Shown in pieces: positions 61,088-64,000 of a DNA stretch of 64,000 bases. Within the stretch, counting starts at the first letter, position 1; each line of letters starts with the position of its first letter. This DNA is from Atherinomorus stipes (lineage: Eukaryota > Chordata > Actinopteri > Atheriniformes > Atherinidae). Below the pieces are notes generated by a model. That model was not told where the DNA came from and did not search any database. It saw nothing but the letters and a program-made list of their open reading frames with translations. Location: contig JALJCO010003968.1 in assembly GCA_023101725.1 (NCBI GenBank), positions 2,170,001 through 2,234,000 of the forward strand, given 5' to 3'. The translations under genes were made by a program, and so were the position numbers.

Positions 61088-62486
61088 TTAAAGGAGCTGT
61101 ATCATGCTTTTCAAATGTTCCAAAAGTCAAATACAGGCATTTATAAGCTAGATATGTTCCCATCGTTACTATAGAAACTAATTTGGTGTTAAATATTAGT
61201 TTTTCGACGCATCTAATTTCCAACACGGAAGTAAGATGGCTGACTGTACTGAACCGCGGAGCTCTCGACCAATTGCAGCATGTTTTACGCCCATTTCATG
61301 ACGTCGCCCCGGAAGAGACACTTATTCTGAAGGGTCACAGAATTGCAGAATTGTCTGTAGCACCGGCACCGGCAGCTCTCATGTGGATGTTAGTAGTAAA
61401 CATTGATGGATAATTCCTCCGATCGACGGGATAAAACAGACCAGCCTGTTATGGAGCTGTATGCGCTCGACCCAGAGTCTGATATGGAGTTTGAAGTACA
61501 CGCAGTACCACAGAAGTACCACAGAGATCCCCTGACAAGCAAGTAATTTAGCGAACAAATCATAGGCTAACAGTTAGCGCTGAGCTAAGCAGCACTCACA
61601 TGGATCTTGTAAACATTGATGGATAATCAGACTCCGATCGACGAGATCAAACGGAGCAGCCTGTTATGGAGCTGTATGCGCTCGACCCAGAGTCTGATAT
61701 GGAGTTTGAAGTACACGCAGTACCACAGAGACCCCTGACAAGTAAGTAAATTAGCGAACAAATCATAGGCTAACAGTTAGCATTGAGCTGAGAGATGTGT
61801 TGACTCACCAGTGTTGTTGTCTGTCCATGCGCGTTTTTATAGCAGGAACTGCGTCAGGTTTCAGAAGTAATCCCAGAGAAAAAAACACTTTACTGCCCGA
61901 GATTCATGAAGTTGTCAGGAGTGAAGTTCACACACAAAGTTGAGTTTTTTTTCCCCTGCTCCTGAAGTTATAATCCAACCACTTCTGGCAAGTCGATTCA
62001 TCCAGTACAACAAATAAACTCCCACGCTGAACATAACCACGCTGAACGTAACTGCATTTTCCCCAACTTGCTGTCCTCTAGAGCTTAAAAAAAAAAAAGG
62101 AAGAAAATTCTCCTGAACTCTGGATCAAACGTCTGTTAGCTGATGGCTGCTTGTCTCTGAGGAAATCTTCCTGCAGGTGTTAGTTTCTTCCCCAGAGAAT
62201 GTGGATAGGATTCTCTGAGTTTCTGTTCAACAGAGGGCGTCTTGCTACGATACTGAGCATGCGCATTTGGACTTTCGTGATTGGTGCCACGTTCATACGT
62301 AACGCGGTGAGTAGTCAGCCGTTTGCAGGGAGGTAGCGCTTGGTTTAAATATTCATGTAGATTTCTCAAATATGCATGAATGAAGAAAAAATAACGATTT
62401 AAATCATTTCTTGATGAGGAAATAACACACTGACATGCTGAAAAGCTCTTAAAAGTCCATTTTTCATGATAGGGCTCCTTTAAACA
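61088..62486. mobile_element. 1.4-kb TTAA-target transposon with duplicated first exon
   Basis: The boundaries read TTAA|AGGAGCTGTATCATG and, inverted, TTAA|AGGAGCCCTATCATG, an inverted repeat with TTAA target sites as in Kolobok/piggyBac-type elements. Inside, 61379-61595 and 61597-61790 are tandem copies of a unit of about 205-215 bp. Copy 1 reads MDNSSDRRDKTDQPVMELYA on the plus strand, and copy 2 reads the same ELYALDPESDMEFEVHAV block. Each ends at a donor-like ACAAG(c)aagtaa/ACAAGTAAGT. No transposase core follows, so it is non-autonomous. Confidence 0.75.
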
Positions 62487-63782
62487 GGATTTGAATGTTG
62501 TGCAGGTCCATTCCTCCACCCACACACTTGCAGCCTTGCACCGGCACACATTTGATACTTGCACCAGTATACTCGACACAATGCATTTATCTTTAGAGGT
62601 AACAAGCTTGTTTCATATTAACATGTCCTCTAGCAAAATTGTGTCCGAGTTACCCAGTCGTATCATTGTGCCAGAGGGAAAATGTTGGTTGGGAATGGCT
62701 CCAATCAAAATGAAAACAAATGCCTTTTTTTCTACTTGTTTGTTTTTAAGATATTTTTTTGGAGAACAGAATGATGCAGAATAAATATCTAACCATTGAA
62801 CAATGTACATGTGCATTGAAAAGTTGAGAGAAAGTTTCATTCAGTTCCCCTGGAAAGGTTGTAGTGGATTTTAGATTCCTTCTGACATCATACAAAAAGC
62901 ATGAAGAGGATGTTAAAATTGAAGTGAGGCTCAGCCTTCATACTGAAAGACTCAAACTCCATGTCTTGATGATTCATGTCCAGAAAAAACGTATAAAGGA
63001 ACAAAAATGTTCTTGCATCGCAAAGCATCGCATATTGTTTTATTTTTAGCTAACTGTCAATTATGACTCCAGAAAGTTTCAGGTATCTGGTGTGTTTTAG
63101 CCTGTTGCTGGATGTTTTTCCTGTGGGTTCTAGCGGACCAGGATGTTGCTCCCACATTGTGGGTTTGATCAATACATTGGATCTCATCAGGGTAGTGGCT
63201 GTTGGATCTGATCGGGATAGCAGCTACTGGACTGAGAAACTTGCAGAGAGGACCACCGTGTTCTATTCGTCTCTGTTTGGCAACCAACGTGATTTACTAG
63301 TGTTTCTCTGGTATATTTGTTTAGCCTCTAGCGATACACAGCTACCTTACTCCATGTTAGAACAGTAGCTTTCACTTAATATTATACCGCTGTCTTGTAG
63401 CTAACAACTGTGCTTGGCGTTAGCATCTTACCTTGGAACAAAAAGTTTGTTCAGCTCAGTGTTCAGCCTAATGCAGTTGCGAGTGAGGTCTTTCACACTG
63501 TTTAATCTATATTTCATGCCGTTTAATCCCTATTCCACACTGTTAAATCCATATCCCACACTGTCTGATCCATATTCCATGCCATTTAATCCATATTCCA
63601 CATCTCTCCTCTTGCGTTTTTTTTGGTTTTGAGAAGGCAAAAAATACAACATCACCCAAACGCTCTGGATATCTGTCATCAGACTTGAAAATCAGATCTT
63701 TGCCCCGTCTATGGAAGTGAAGTTTGCCAGAAAGTCCTTTCCTTAGTTACCGTTGCTAACATATGATTGGTCAGCGGCGGTT
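62487..63782. other. Unassigned region, probably repeat-derived
   Basis: A 101-codon ORF at 63063-63368 (+) has a hydrophobic start but matches nothing I know and has no splice context. A short minisatellite follows at about 63500-63604. The sequence around 63650-63780 looks like a decayed transposon end but was not classified. Confidence 0.35.
63500..63604. repeat. 21-bp minisatellite
   Basis: About five imperfect copies of a 21-base unit, ttTAATCCATATTCCACAC-like, which in one frame translates as repeated NPYST/NPYPT. It is probably a simple tandem repeat, not a gene. Confidence 0.8.
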
Positions 63783-64000
63783 CTAGGGCGGGGCTGGCGA
63801 AGGGTCAATTGGGTTTAAGTCAGAGCTCTGGCTGGGCCAGTAAAGAATGTTGTTCCGAAGCCACTCCTTTGTTATTTTAGCTGAGTCATTGTCTTGTTGG
63901 AAGGTGAACCTTCGACCCAGTCTGAGGTCCTCAGCACTCTGGAAGAGGTTTTCCTCCAGGATCTCTCTGTAATTGGTCGCATTCATCTTTCCTTCAATTG
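63783..64000 (-). mobile_element. Tc1-like transposase fragment, cut by window end
   Basis: The minus strand encodes MNATNYREILEENLFQSAEDL, then RRFTFQQDND and WPSQSSDLNPI, the conserved catalytic-domain blocks of fish Tc1 transposases. The segment between QQDND and KEWL is shortened compared with the usual PKHTAK stretch. After DLNPI the reading leaves the family at about 63800, so the 3' end is missing. The element continues to the right of the window. Confidence 0.88.

Noticed and set aside
63063..63368. 101-residue ORF with a hydrophobic N-terminus
   Set aside because: No homologue, splice site or regulatory context is recognised, and it sits in repeat-derived sequence; left as unassigned.

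Overview
The window is vertebrate nuclear DNA, almost certainly from a ray-finned (teleost) fish. Genes are split by short GT-AG introns. Intergenic DNA is AT-rich and full of fish-type Tc1/mariner, hAT, TTAA-target and L2-like elements plus long (TA)n/(CA)n microsatellites. The encoded proteins are vertebrate orthologues with fish traits, such as an angiotensin that begins Asn-Arg-Val. No bacterial features, CRISPR arrays or operons are present.

Five protein-coding genes could be reconstructed exon by exon, and splice phases close in every one. (1) ikzf5 (Pegasus), + strand, coding 11769-14228. (2) A secreted CUB / 5x somatomedin-B-like / CUB / ZP protein of the fish DMBT1-like family, - strand, 20 exons, 16965-23742. 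(3) agt (angiotensinogen), + strand, 27078-29506. (4) cog2 (Golgi tether subunit), - strand, 18 exons, 32278-40469. (5) The first three coding exons of pgbd5, a domesticated piggyBac transposase, + strand, from 48387 to the window end.

Layout: 1-11000 is gene-poor, with one unassigned candidate exon, a deleted Tc1 copy, a possible piggyBac-type MITE and a 5'-truncated L2-like LINE. 11000-16700 holds ikzf5. 16965-23742 holds the DMBT1-like gene, which is head-to-head with agt. agt and cog2 are tail-to-tail. cog2 and pgbd5 are head-to-head across 7.9 kb that is largely transposon debris. 59717-64000 is probably a pgbd5 intron loaded with TTAA-target, Harbinger-like and Tc1 fragments.

The genes do not form one pathway. 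From memory, agt-cog2-pgbd5 keep the order and relative orientation of human 1q42, while ikzf5 and DMBT1/CUZD1-type genes lie together in human 10q26. The window therefore spans a join of two human-separated blocks. The most distinctive features are the near-identical SMB exon array in the DMBT1-like gene, two apparently extra agt introns, a GC-AG intron in cog2, and several transposon insertions with readable target-site duplications. I found no convincing previously undescribed system; the SMB array is the best candidate for novelty.
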